This document shows positions 16,824-25,692 of a stretch of DNA of 64,000 nucleotides, piece by piece. Source of the DNA: Winogradskyella_A sp963966315 (GTDB lineage: Bacteria > Bacteroidota > Bacteroidia > Flavobacteriales > Flavobacteriaceae). The position numbers were made by a program, and so were the translations under genes. The stretch spans positions 1-64,000 of the forward strand of contig CAWZYX010000002.1 in NCBI GenBank assembly GCA_963966315.1. Direction: 5' to 3'. The notes under the pieces were generated by a model that saw only the letters and a program-made list of their open reading frames with translations, did no database searches and was not told the DNA's origin. Every line of letters begins with the position of its first letter. The first letter of the stretch is position 1.

Positions 16824-18464
16824 CTATCCAAGAATCCGATGCATGAGCCCCTGGGTTGAACCGTCATGCTCCTTACTAACTTGTCCCTGCTCCATTTCGG
16901 ATAACACGGTTTTTGCTAATTGCTTACCCAGTTCGACACCAAACTGATCATAGCTGAAAATATTCCAAACAACCCCCTGTACAAATATCTTATGTTCATA
17001 CATAGCGATTAGTTTGCCTAAACTTTCAGGTGTTAACTTATCAATTAGTATAGAGGTAGTTGGTTTATTACCTTCAAAAACTTTAAAGGGTCTCAATCGC
17101 TCTGCCGTTGCTTCTGGTGTTTTCTGATGTTTAAGTTCAGCGTATACCTCATCATATGACTTACCGTTCATCAAAGCCTCTGTCTGTGCCACATAATTTG
17201 ACATTAATTTGAGGTGGTGTTCCCTGTTACCATGAAGGGATTGTGTGAAGCCAATAAAATCGGCCGGGATCAATTTGGTTCCCTGATGAATTAACTGAAA
17301 GAAAGCGTGCTGTGCATTGGTTCCAGGCTCACCCCATATGACCGTACCTGTTTGATAATTCACCCGTTTCCCCGATCTATCCACACTTTTTCCATTACTT
17401 TCCATGATTCCCTGCTGCAGATAGGTAGCAAACTGATTTAAATACTGCGTGTAAGGAATGATCGCCTCACTTTCTGATCCGAAAAAGTTGTTATACCAGA
17501 TGGTGAGTAAGCCGGCAACAACGGGAATATTTTTTTCAAATGGGCTGTACCTGAAATGATCATCCATCTTAGAAGCACCTTCGAGCAATGCTTCAAAATT
17601 ACTGAACCCCAGGGCCAGGCTAATAGATAATCCTACGGCGCTCCATAAAGAGAAACGTCCTCCTACCCAGTCCTTCATTGGGAAGATATTGTCCTCAGCG
17701 ATTCCAAAAGCCTTTACACTCTCAATATTGGTGGAAACTGCGACAAAATGTTTTTCAATAGCTTCTTCCGGAAGGGTCTCCAAAAACCAGGATCGTATGG
17801 AGATCGCGTTAGACAGGGTCTCCTGTGTAGTGAAGGTTTTTGAAACAATCACAAACAAGGTCGTCTCGGGGTTGAGTCCCTTAATGATCTCCCGATAATG
17901 GTCACCATCTACGTTGCTTATAAAATGAGTGTTCAAATGGTTTTTATAAAACTGTAAAGCATCTACCACCATTGCCGGCCCCAAATCCGAACCTCCAATG
18001 CCAATATTTACGATGTCGGTAATGGCTTTTCCGGTATACCCTTTATGTTGAGCAGTGATTACCTTCTCTGAGAAGGTTTTAATCTGATCTCTGACCTCAT
18101 ATATACCCGGAATTACATTTTTACCGTCTACGAGTACCTTCGCATCCTTCTTGGCCCTTAAAGCTGTGTGCAGCACTGCTCTACCCTCTGTTTCATTGAT
18201 GATTGCTCCATTAAACTGCGCCTCTATGGCCTCAGATAGTTGTAAATCATCTGCCAGTTTCAGAAGGAGCTCCATGGTTTTTCCATTCATTCGGTTTTTA
18301 GAAAAGTCCACATAAAAATCTTCCCACTGAATGGTCAGTTGTGCTGCCCTCAGGGGTTCTTCCTTAAATAGATCTTTTAAATGTTTGGATTCAATTTCTT
18401 TGAAGTGCTCCTTAAGTCGATTCCATGTTGAGGTGCCTGTAGGATTGATTCTGTGCAATGTCAT
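16824..18464 (-). CDS. pgi: glucose-6-phosphate isomerase
   Basis: Interconverts glucose-6-phosphate and fructose-6-phosphate. It has 546 residues, the normal long bacterial form. Motifs: IGIGGSDLGPAMV, VSKTFTTQETL, DWVGGRFSLWSAVGL, GTNAQHAFFQLIHQGT and the C-terminal SYDQFGVELGKQLA. Its start abuts the stop of the M23 gene with no gap, so it is the last gene of the DUF3108-TDO-M23-pgi run. Confidence 0.96.
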   Translation of the reverse strand: MTLHRINPTGTSTWNRLKEHFKEIESKHLKDLFKEEPLRAAQLTIQWEDFYVDFSKNRMNGKTMELLLKLADDLQLSEAIEAQFNGAIINETEGRAVLHTALRAKKDAKVLVDGKNVIPGIYEVRDQIKTFSEKVITAQHKGYTGKAITDIVNIGIGGSDLGPAMVVDALQFYKNHLNTHFISNVDGDHYREIIKGLNPETTLFVIVSKTFTTQETLSNAISIRSWFLETLPEEAIEKHFVAVSTNIESVKAFGIAEDNIFPMKDWVGGRFSLWSAVGLSISLALGFSNFEALLEGASKMDDHFRYSPFEKNIPVVAGLLTIWYNNFFGSESEAIIPYTQYLNQFATYLQQGIMESNGKSVDRSGKRVNYQTGTVIWGEPGTNAQHAFFQLIHQGTKLIPADFIGFTQSLHGNREHHLKLMSNYVAQTEALMNGKSYDEVYAELKHQKTPEATAERLRPFKVFEGNKPTTSILIDKLTPESLGKLIAMYEHKIFVQGVVWNIFSYDQFGVELGKQLAKTVLSEMEQGQVSKEHDGSTQGLMHRILG

Positions 18465-19763
18465 TTATTTTGTGGCCTTAATTTCAAATTCTTCTTCTGT
18501 AAGATCGCGCTCTTGCCAAGGTGTGAACTCGATGGCATCCAGCCTATCCTTAATAGGATTCATATAAGTCAAAAACCGGGACTTCAGACTATCTGAAATA
18601 GGTTTAGCTTCGGGTAACTTTTGTTTAAAGGGGTCTACCTGTCTTCCATTTTTCCAGAAGCGGTAACACACATGAGGCCCACCTGTATTACCTGTCATTC
18701 CAACAGTACCGATGACATCCCCTTGTTTAACAAATTGACCCACCTTTACTTTAATCCTTTGCATGTGCAAATACTGGGTGTCATAGGTAGCGTTGTGTCT
18801 TATCTTTACGTAATTACCGTTACCCCGAGTGTAGCCAGCTTTAGTTATGGTACCATTTGCAGTAGCCATTATAGGAGTTCCTACTGGTGCTGCAAAATCG
18901 GTACCTCGATGAGGGCGCCTCTTATATCCGTAATAGGCAATGCGTCGATTTAGATTGTAGCGTGAGGAGACCCGTCCGAATTTTACGGGAGATTTTAAGA
19001 AGGCTCTCCTCAGATTTTTGGCATCATCCGTAAAATAGTCTACGATCCCCTTTACACTATCGGTTGCAAATTCAAAAGCGTACAAGGGTTCATTATTATG
19101 TTCAAAATAGGCCGCTTTAATCTTATGAACGCCAGCATAGATGGTATCATCAATGTATTTATCCACATAAATGGCCTTAAACCGATCGCCTTTCTGAAGC
19201 CTGCGAAAATCAATAGTCCAGGCGTAGATATCATCCGCCATAATAAATGCAAGTCTTGGACTCAGCCCCTGATCTTCCAAAGTCTCGGAAATACTACTAT
19301 TAATGATGCCCGTAGCAATACGTTCAACATATTTAATGGGCTTTCTGCTGGTATAGGCATGAATGGAATCTTTAAAATTGATTACCACGTACTCTTCCTT
19401 GTTTGGCTGGTAAATAAACGATACAGGGACTTCCAGACTGTCTTTGGAGCACAACAAGGTATACGGCTTGCCCACCTGTAGTTTTGTAATGTTAAAGGTA
19501 TCCTTGGCTTTCTCCGCGATTTGAAAAATTTTGGGGTATCCAATTTTATTGCGTTCAAGGATGATCCCAAACGTATCTCCTTTCTTTATGGTATCCCTTT
19601 TAACGACAAAGTCATTTAACTTAAAACCAAATTCATAAACATCTTCTTCAACGGCCACGGCCAATTCCTCACTGGGTTGGATCTCAGGTTCTTTGATGTC
19701 CTTTTTACAAGACCATAAACAAATAACCCCTAAGATGACCAGTCCAGTTAACTTAATTCGCAT
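18465..19763 (-). CDS. M23 family metallopeptidase lipoprotein
   Basis: A 432-residue cell-wall hydrolase. Signal MRIKLTGLVILGVICLWSC with lipobox Cys19; the charged residues after the Cys (KKDIKE) resemble surface-export signals of Bacteroidota lipoproteins (inference). An N-terminal LysM/OapA-like region precedes the M23 domain (about 285-390) with HRGTDFAAPVGTPIMATANG (HxxxD zinc motif), a YLHM segment and GMTGNTGGPHVCYRF. Likely cuts peptidoglycan cross-bridges. It lies 10 bp after the TDO gene and abuts pgi. Confidence 0.9.
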   Translation of the reverse strand: MRIKLTGLVILGVICLWSCKKDIKEPEIQPSEELAVAVEEDVYEFGFKLNDFVVKRDTIKKGDTFGIILERNKIGYPKIFQIAEKAKDTFNITKLQVGKPYTLLCSKDSLEVPVSFIYQPNKEEYVVINFKDSIHAYTSRKPIKYVERIATGIINSSISETLEDQGLSPRLAFIMADDIYAWTIDFRRLQKGDRFKAIYVDKYIDDTIYAGVHKIKAAYFEHNNEPLYAFEFATDSVKGIVDYFTDDAKNLRRAFLKSPVKFGRVSSRYNLNRRIAYYGYKRRPHRGTDFAAPVGTPIMATANGTITKAGYTRGNGNYVKIRHNATYDTQYLHMQRIKVKVGQFVKQGDVIGTVGMTGNTGGPHVCYRFWKNGRQVDPFKQKLPEAKPISDSLKSRFLTYMNPIKDRLDAIEFTPWQERDLTEEEFEIKATK

Positions 19764-19773
19764 TAATGATTAT

Positions 19774-20709
19774 TTAAACGTTTGTTCCCCAATTTTCAAG
19801 TTCTTCTTTGGACCATAAATCTGGAAAAAAGATCCTCCTTTGATACTTTGGATGCATGTACTTTTTCCAGTCACTCCCACCTGTGGCGTCTCCATCTCCA
19901 AGTCCGCTTTCAATGTAATGGATGGCCGTGTTATAATGAGCCATTACCCAGGTGACATTCACGGTGTAATCGTAATGCCTCATGGCTTTTACCAGCGACT
20001 CATTTTTTTGGTCCTCTGGTGGAAGCTCTTTAAAGCGGGTCCAGAGGTTTCTGGAATTATAGGATTCCATGAACCTTAAAAATGCTTCTTTATAGCGGCG
20101 CTCAAAATTAATTAAAAGTGTTGATTTTTTGCCTGTTTTGTGATCCTTTCCTGCAGCCTGCCAATATAAATGCTCATAAGCATGTGTGTAAGACGTATCT
20201 CTGTTGATGGTTTCACGGAATCTGTAGTCAATTAAATTGATCAACTCGGTAGAGGCAAACTCAATCAGGCGGTATTGGGCACTTTGAAAACCGCTGGCAG
20301 GGGTGAGGGTATACCTGAATTTCATATACTGCTCTACTTCCATGCCCTCCCGCATAATATTGAACGAGGTGGTGAGCATATCAAAATAGCGACTGATGCG
20401 CATCATTTTAGACTCGAAAAACACCACGTTCAGATCCTGCTGATTGGCTACCTGCTCTATCTCCCAAAGGATCATTTTAAAGATGAGTTCATTGATCTGG
20501 TGATAAGCAATAAAGACCATCTCGTCAGGCAAGGTAGTCCGTTGAATTTGAAGGTTGAGAAGCGCATCGGTCTGTATGTAATCCCAATAGGTTATGGGTT
20601 TGGAGTACAGCAATCCCTGTAAATGATCCTCTGTGTCCTGACCCATCAGATCAAACTTCTGTTCAAGGGCGTTCAGCAGGTCCTGGTGTTTACTCAAGTC
20701 TTTTGCCAT
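19774..20709 (-). CDS. tryptophan 2,3-dioxygenase family protein
   Basis: A 311-residue all-alpha heme protein. Conserved parts of the family are visible: FIAYHQINELIFKMILWEIE (substrate-pocket Phe and His), SGFQSAQYRLIEF (Arg), the heme-binding His in NVTWVMAHYN, and ATGGSDWKKY. This supports conversion of tryptophan to N-formylkynurenine. No other kynurenine-pathway gene is near, and operon partners are unrelated, so another indole or aromatic substrate is possible. The DUF3108 gene ends 3 bp upstream. Confidence 0.82.
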   Translation of the reverse strand: MAKDLSKHQDLLNALEQKFDLMGQDTEDHLQGLLYSKPITYWDYIQTDALLNLQIQRTTLPDEMVFIAYHQINELIFKMILWEIEQVANQQDLNVVFFESKMMRISRYFDMLTTSFNIMREGMEVEQYMKFRYTLTPASGFQSAQYRLIEFASTELINLIDYRFRETINRDTSYTHAYEHLYWQAAGKDHKTGKKSTLLINFERRYKEAFLRFMESYNSRNLWTRFKELPPEDQKNESLVKAMRHYDYTVNVTWVMAHYNTAIHYIESGLGDGDATGGSDWKKYMHPKYQRRIFFPDLWSKEELENWGTNV

Positions 20710-20712
20710 TTA

Positions 20713-21495
20713 CTAATCATAAATAATTTGAAATGGATGCTTCAATCCCTTAAAGGCATCTAAATCAGCACGTAGCGACCCAACGGCCAAATCGGCCTGA
20801 ATTCTTAGAGGTAGTTTATTTTTATCTGCAGAGACCCACAAGGTTAAACTTTCTTCCTCTTTAAACACGCGACCCGCCAGCACATAAGGCCTGAACTTGT
20901 GTGTATTAATCTTTCCAAAATCGGTCTTAAGGGTATCTGTGCCAAGGTACTTTAATTTGAATGCGTAGTTCTCTTCGTCGAAAAACATGTTCAAAGAAAT
21001 ACTTTCACCCACGGATACGTCATTAACATCGTAATTGTTTCTAAGGTAATAATATGCAGACACCATGTCCTGGACATCCTTGGTGATGGAGATCGTTTTT
21101 TTGTAATTTTTCTTTTTATTGTGCACCAGAGCCTCCTGATCCTCGTGATCAAAGGCAATTTCAATATCCTTCGTGTAGCCTCCCTCATCGATCTTACGGA
21201 TGAACTTATAAGGTTGCCCTGTTGCACTATCAAAGTAGCTCTCGTATCGGTCGTTCACCTTAAAAAACCAATTGATCATTCCGGTGGTCCAGCCCTTACC
21301 TATAACGTGGTAGACATCCTTACCGTTATAATTGGTTTCAGCAACTGAGAGCGTCGCATTACCCGCCTTAAGCCATCCGCTGTAGCTCATTCTAAACCTA
21401 AACCATTCACCATCTTTGAATGCACTATCTTCTTTTTGTATGCGGCCAGGCATTAACATAAAAGATACTAATACGAAGGAAAAAAGGGCTTTCAT
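20713..21495 (-). CDS. DUF3108 domain-containing exported protein
   Basis: A 260-residue secreted protein with signal peptide MKALFSFVLVSFMLMPGRIQ. Typical DUF3108 features: GEWFRFRMSYSGWLKAGNATL at the start of the mature part, DRYESYFD and a Lys-rich segment. It is probably a periplasmic or outer-membrane-facing beta-sandwich; its biochemical role is unknown. First gene of the run leading to pgi. Upstream is a TAACTTTC, one base from the -7 consensus. Confidence 0.78.
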   Translation of the reverse strand: MKALFSFVLVSFMLMPGRIQKEDSAFKDGEWFRFRMSYSGWLKAGNATLSVAETNYNGKDVYHVIGKGWTTGMINWFFKVNDRYESYFDSATGQPYKFIRKIDEGGYTKDIEIAFDHEDQEALVHNKKKNYKKTISITKDVQDMVSAYYYLRNNYDVNDVSVGESISLNMFFDEENYAFKLKYLGTDTLKTDFGKINTHKFRPYVLAGRVFKEEESLTLWVSADKNKLPLRIQADLAVGSLRADLDAFKGLKHPFQIIYD

Positions 21496-21580
21496 GACTG
21501 TAATTTTAAAAGTATAAGCGTACTGGCGTGAAAGTTATTGTATTACGGATTGTCAAATATCATTCCAAAGTTAAAAAAAG

Positions 21581-21608
21581 AAAAAACTCTAACTTTCGTA
21601 GTTAGAGT
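21581..21608 (-). terminator. terminator after hppD
   Basis: Perfect 9-bp stem ACTCTAACT / AGTTAGAGT with a five-base loop. On the minus strand a run of T follows. It ends the hppD transcript before the DUF3108 operon starts. Confidence 0.85.
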
Positions 21609-21631
21609 TTTAGTTAAGATTTAACACAATC

Positions 21632-22792
21632 TTACAAGGTTCCTCTTTTGGCTTGCTCGCGTTCTATAGATTCAAACAAAGCTTTGAAATTTCCGGCTCC
21701 AAATCCTTTAGCTCCCATTCTTTGAATGATTTCATAGAAGAGGGTTGGACGGTCCTCAACAGGTTTCGTAAATATTTGTAAGAGGTAGCCTTCTTCATCT
21801 GCATCTACCAGTATAGACAATTCCTGAAGCTTTTTAATATCTTCTTTCATTATATCCATATGTGAGCCCAAACGTTCAGGGATCATATCGTAGTAGGCCT
21901 GCGGCGGCGGAGGAAGAAATTCAACCCCTCTGGCTTTTAGCTCAGCTACAGTTGCTACAATATCATCGGTGGCAAGGGCCAGATGTTGGACCCCCGGGCC
22001 TTCATAAAAATCGAGATACTCTTCGATCTGCGACCTTTTAGCCGCCTCAGCCGGTTCGTTTATCGGAAACTTAATTCGTCCGTTGCCGTTACTCATGACC
22101 TTACTCATCAGAGCCGAATACTCTGTATGGATTTGTTTATCGTCAAAAGAGAGGAAATTGACAAATCCCATCACCTCTTCATACCACTTCACCCAGGTAT
22201 CCATTTCGCCCCAACCAACGTTTCCTACCATATGATCGATGTATTTTAAACCAACAGGTTTGGGATTGTAGTCACTCTTCCACTCAGTGAACCCGGGAAG
22301 GAAAAGACCTTTGTAGTTTTTACGTTCGATGAACATATGAACGGTCTCCCCGTAGGTGTAAATTCCGGATCGAACGATCTCACCATCATCATCTGACTGC
22401 ACTTCTGGTGCCAGAAAGGACCTTGCTCCTCTCTTAGTGGTTTCTTCATAGGCCTTCTTAGCGTCCTCGACCCAAAGGGCAATGACCTTTACCCCATCTC
22501 CATGCTTCACAATGTGTTCATTGATGGGGGATTTACTGTTGAGTGGGGTGGTTAACACCAGTCTGATCTTATCCTGCTTTAAAACATAGCTCACCTCATC
22601 TCGAGACCCCGTCTCCAGTCCTTTATAAGCAAACGATTGAAAGCCAAAAGCAGTTTTGTAATAGTGAGCGGACTGCTTGGCGTTACCAACATAAAATTCT
22701 ACATAATCTGTTCCTAACAGGGGTAAAAAGTCCTGAGCTCCTTCAAATATTTTTTCCAGTCCATATTCAACTGACTTAACTTGTTTTGACAT
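21632..22792 (-). CDS. hppD: 4-hydroxyphenylpyruvate dioxygenase
   Basis: Second step of tyrosine breakdown: 4-hydroxyphenylpyruvate to homogentisate. The protein has 386 residues and two VOC-type domains. Iron ligands are visible as His in YIDHMVGNV, His in GVQHLALATDD and Glu in PTLFYEIIQRMG near the C-terminal GFGAGNFKALFESIE. It pairs with hmgA upstream on the same strand; a broken four-helix-bundle gene now lies between them. Confidence 0.96.
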   Translation of the reverse strand: MSKQVKSVEYGLEKIFEGAQDFLPLLGTDYVEFYVGNAKQSAHYYKTAFGFQSFAYKGLETGSRDEVSYVLKQDKIRLVLTTPLNSKSPINEHIVKHGDGVKVIALWVEDAKKAYEETTKRGARSFLAPEVQSDDDGEIVRSGIYTYGETVHMFIERKNYKGLFLPGFTEWKSDYNPKPVGLKYIDHMVGNVGWGEMDTWVKWYEEVMGFVNFLSFDDKQIHTEYSALMSKVMSNGNGRIKFPINEPAEAAKRSQIEEYLDFYEGPGVQHLALATDDIVATVAELKARGVEFLPPPPQAYYDMIPERLGSHMDIMKEDIKKLQELSILVDADEEGYLLQIFTKPVEDRPTLFYEIIQRMGAKGFGAGNFKALFESIEREQAKRGTL

Positions 22793-22837
22793 AATATTGA
22801 TAGATTTAATAGAAAAGAGAGACGAGAAAAGAGACGA

Positions 22838-23188
22838 TCAGAGTTTGTTTTGAAAACTCATGGCCATCTTTTGACATTCAGCAATCTTTTCTTCAATTTG
22901 TTTTAATTGTAATTCTGTTATTTAGTTTCTTTTTTCAGCGACAATGAGCTGAGTTTCCAGCTCAAATGAAGACCCTAAGGCAATGTCTATAAAATGAGAA
23001 AAGGACTTGTCCGTTCTGGCAGACCCCTCAGCAATATTGCTCGGTATTGATACAGAGCACCTATTAATCTGAGTTGTGAGACCAATTTTCTCATTATCAG
23101 GAAAACTTAGGCTTAACTCAAAAACCAGAGTCGTAATCTCGATCCCAATTTGCCATATTTTTAAGTTTTTGTAGTTATGCCTTTTCAT
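22838..23188 (-). pseudogene. four helix bundle (23S IVS-type) protein with in-frame stop
   Basis: The first 88 codons encode the start of a four-helix-bundle protein: NYKNLKIWQIGIEI, NRCSVSIPSNIAEGSAR, SFELETQLIVAEKRN. Codon 89 is TAA (22922-22924). Reading on in the same frame gives 27 further residues, ITELQLKQIEEKIAECQKM and on to FQNKL, then TGA at 22838; this is the expected last helix. A Tyr codon (TAT/TAC) at that place is the simplest ancestor. So it is a nonsense-mutated gene of normal total length (about 116 codons). Purine-rich tracts flank it (22810-22837; inverted copy 23207-23240). It lies inside the hmgA-hppD unit. Confidence 0.8.
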
Positions 23189-23243
23189 CCCCGCGCTAAT
23201 CTTTTATCTCAGTTCTCTTCTCTCTTTTCTCTTTTCCAGACTC

Positions 23244-24401
23244 TCATTCCAACCACGACTTGTAGTAATCCTCATCAGCTATTTTCAATGCTTCTTCCGT
23301 AATCATCAGAGGCTTAAAGGTATCTACCATGACCGCCAGTTCATCTGTTTTTACTTGTCCTATACTTCGCTCCATAGCACCGGGGTGCGGACCGTGAGGA
23401 ATACCGGCAGGGTGCAATGAGATATGGCCTGCAGCAATGTCGTTTCTGCTCATAAAATCACCATCGACATAGTACAGAACCTCATCACTGTCAATATTAC
23501 TGTGATTATAAGGTGCCGGAATACTTAGTGGATGATAATCGTATAATCGTGGCACAAAACTGCACACCACAAAGGCATCGGTTTCGAAGGTTTGATGCAC
23601 CGGTGGGGGTTGATGAATACGACCGGTAATTGGCTCAAAATCATGAATGGAAAACGCATAAGGATAATTATACCCGTCATAACCCACCACATCAAAAGGA
23701 TGCGAAGCGTAAATCATGTCAAAGATCTCATCTTGCTTTTTAATCTTGACCAAAAAGTCCCCAGACTCATCATAGGTCTCAAGTGCTGCAGGACGTCTAA
23801 GGTCGCGTTCACAAAAGGGTGAATGCTCAAGCAATTGACCAAACCAGTTTCTGTAGCGCTTTGGGGTGTATATTGGTCTGAATGATTCTACAATAAACAG
23901 TCTGTTCTCTTCAGAATCAAAATCAATTTTGTAAATGATACCGCGTGGGACCAACAGATAATCGCCATATTTAAAATCCAGATTACCAAGGTGCGTTCTC
24001 AAGGTCCCGGAGCCTTTGTGAACAAAGATCAGCTCATCGGCATCGGTGTTCTTGTAAAAATAGTCCTTGGTCGAAGCTTTAGGCGCCGCAAGGATGATAT
24101 TGCAATCGCTATTGGCCAAGACCACTTTACGAGAATCGAGATAATCATTTTCCGGAGGCACCTGAAAGCCTCTGAAACGATACGATTGCATGTTATTACG
24201 CCTGGCTATTTTTGGCGCAACGCTGTACTGACCCTTAATTTCCTTGACCTGAGTAGGCCTTTGTACATGATAGCTATTGGTGTACATACCGTCAAAACCA
24301 ATGGTCCCAAATAATTGTTCGTAGTAAAAACCACCTTTGGGGTTTTTGAATTGTGTATGTCGTTTAGGAGGAATTTCTCCCAATTGATGATAAAAAGGCA
24401 T
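23244..24401 (-). CDS. hmgA: homogentisate 1,2-dioxygenase
   Basis: Ring-cleaving step of tyrosine catabolism, homogentisate to maleylacetoacetate. A 385-residue two-cupin protein. Visible: MPFYHQLGEIPPKRHTQF, GDYLLVPRGIIYKI, PFDVVGYDGYNYPYAFSIHDFEP, and the iron-site region HPAGIPHGPHPGAMERS with its His residues. It is shorter than the eukaryotic enzyme (about 445), as in other Bacteroidota. It is transcribed toward hppD. A GGCCTG-AACA-CAGGCC hairpin (24447-24462) lies in its upstream region. Confidence 0.93.
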   Translation of the reverse strand: MPFYHQLGEIPPKRHTQFKNPKGGFYYEQLFGTIGFDGMYTNSYHVQRPTQVKEIKGQYSVAPKIARRNNMQSYRFRGFQVPPENDYLDSRKVVLANSDCNIILAAPKASTKDYFYKNTDADELIFVHKGSGTLRTHLGNLDFKYGDYLLVPRGIIYKIDFDSEENRLFIVESFRPIYTPKRYRNWFGQLLEHSPFCERDLRRPAALETYDESGDFLVKIKKQDEIFDMIYASHPFDVVGYDGYNYPYAFSIHDFEPITGRIHQPPPVHQTFETDAFVVCSFVPRLYDYHPLSIPAPYNHSNIDSDEVLYYVDGDFMSRNDIAAGHISLHPAGIPHGPHPGAMERSIGQVKTDELAVMVDTFKPLMITEEALKIADEDYYKSWLE

Positions 24402-24446
24402 GATTTGCTATTTAAATTAAAAACTCTGACTTGAGGCTTGGGGCGC

Positions 24447-24462
24447 GGCCTGAACACAGGCC
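24447..24462. repeat. small inverted repeat upstream of hmgA
   Basis: GGCCTG, loop AACA, CAGGCC: a perfect 6-bp GC-rich stem in an AT-rich 218-bp gap. There is no adjacent T run, so it is not a classic terminator. It may be a leader structure or operator of hmgA. Nothing else was recognised in the gap 24402-24619. Confidence 0.4.
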
Positions 24463-24619
24463 TTGGAATCTAGCAACAAAAGCGTCCCAGTAAAGCAATC
24501 ACTCGGGATTCCTTTTGATTAAATAATGAAGTAGTATTTTAAGCCCTTTAAATTGCATTCTCATATCTCAAATATCTGAATTTTTTCTGATATAATCGTC
24601 AGGTGGGTCTTCTAATGCG

Positions 24620-25669
24620 CTATTTTTTTAGAATGTCATGGGCCGCGCCTATCCAATCATGGATGCTCGTTTTTTTGGTGTCAAAAGCTCGGTTGAGCCC
24701 ACCATAGGGCTTGTACTTTTTAATACTTGTCACTTTGAAAAACCCGATCACCGGGGTATCAGTCGATGCAGCCAGATGCATTGTGCCGTTGTCAGGAGTA
24801 ATGAACAGATCGGTTGCCTCAATAAAGGCGGCCATTTCTCTGAGGTCCTTACTGTAAAGGTTAGGTGCTGTGAAATTGATTTGGGAGGTGTTTTCGATAG
24901 GAAGTAACTCAACAATATTATGCTCGGGAAATTCTGTTTTGAGCTGCTTGTAAAAGGGCATCCACCAATCTGAGGAGTAGATCTTATTTCCGGTGGCATT
25001 GGTAAATAAACAAATGGTAGGTCGGTCATTGCCAACAAGGTCTTTTAGAAGTTGTTTACCTTTTTGTTGCTCATCAGCCGAAAGCTTTATGTTCAATTTA
25101 GGAACCTCTTTATCGTTCAGCTGATAGATCGATGGATCTAATGCCTGACGAAAGTCGTACACAGCATACTTGGCTATGTGCTGAAACTCCTCAGGAAGTG
25201 AAGACATCTCTGTTTCCCGATCTCCAAAGACCTTATAGGGAGCTCTGGCAAGCTTGACGCAAAGATTTCCGGAACTTGAATATTTATCCCCATTGACGAC
25301 CAGGTCGTATTTTCTTGCTTTCAGCTTGGACCAAACAGAGAGATACTTTAAAAGATGCTTGAAGTGCTCCTTTGGCAAGCTGATGATCTGATCTATCGAA
25401 TCGTAATTTTGAAAAATGGCGAAGGAGGCGCCACCTTTCACAAACAGATCAATTTTTGCCTCGGGGAAGGTTTGCTCCAATTCCTGAATAAGTGGGGTCA
25501 TCAGCAACTGATTCCCCAGGCGGTGATTTGGTCTTGATACAAGAATTCGCTTAATTTTTTTAGGGGAAACATCAATATGTTTGTGATGGTCTGCACCCTT
25601 TACCATGCTTCCGGTGAGGAAGCCTGTAAAGCGTATTCTCATTTTTTTAATAAAAGGAGATTCCTTCAT
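24620..25669 (-). CDS. glycosyltransferase family 9 (heptosyltransferase-like)
   Basis: A 349-residue GT-B enzyme of the ADP-heptose:LPS heptosyltransferase family. N-terminal RILVSRPNHRLGNQLLMTPLI and FPEAKIDLFVKG; C-terminal CLFTNATGNKIYSSDWWMPF and FITPDNGTMHLAASTDTPVIGFF. Acts at the inner membrane on lipopolysaccharide or another surface glycan. The true start could be a later Met (residue 10). It stands alone between hmgA and the patatin-like gene. Confidence 0.85.
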   Translation of the reverse strand: MKESPFIKKMRIRFTGFLTGSMVKGADHHKHIDVSPKKIKRILVSRPNHRLGNQLLMTPLIQELEQTFPEAKIDLFVKGGASFAIFQNYDSIDQIISLPKEHFKHLLKYLSVWSKLKARKYDLVVNGDKYSSSGNLCVKLARAPYKVFGDRETEMSSLPEEFQHIAKYAVYDFRQALDPSIYQLNDKEVPKLNIKLSADEQQKGKQLLKDLVGNDRPTICLFTNATGNKIYSSDWWMPFYKQLKTEFPEHNIVELLPIENTSQINFTAPNLYSKDLREMAAFIEATDLFITPDNGTMHLAASTDTPVIGFFKVTSIKKYKPYGGLNRAFDTKKTSIHDWIGAAHDILKK

Positions 25670-25692
25670 AAAGTCTTATATGAAAATGCAAA

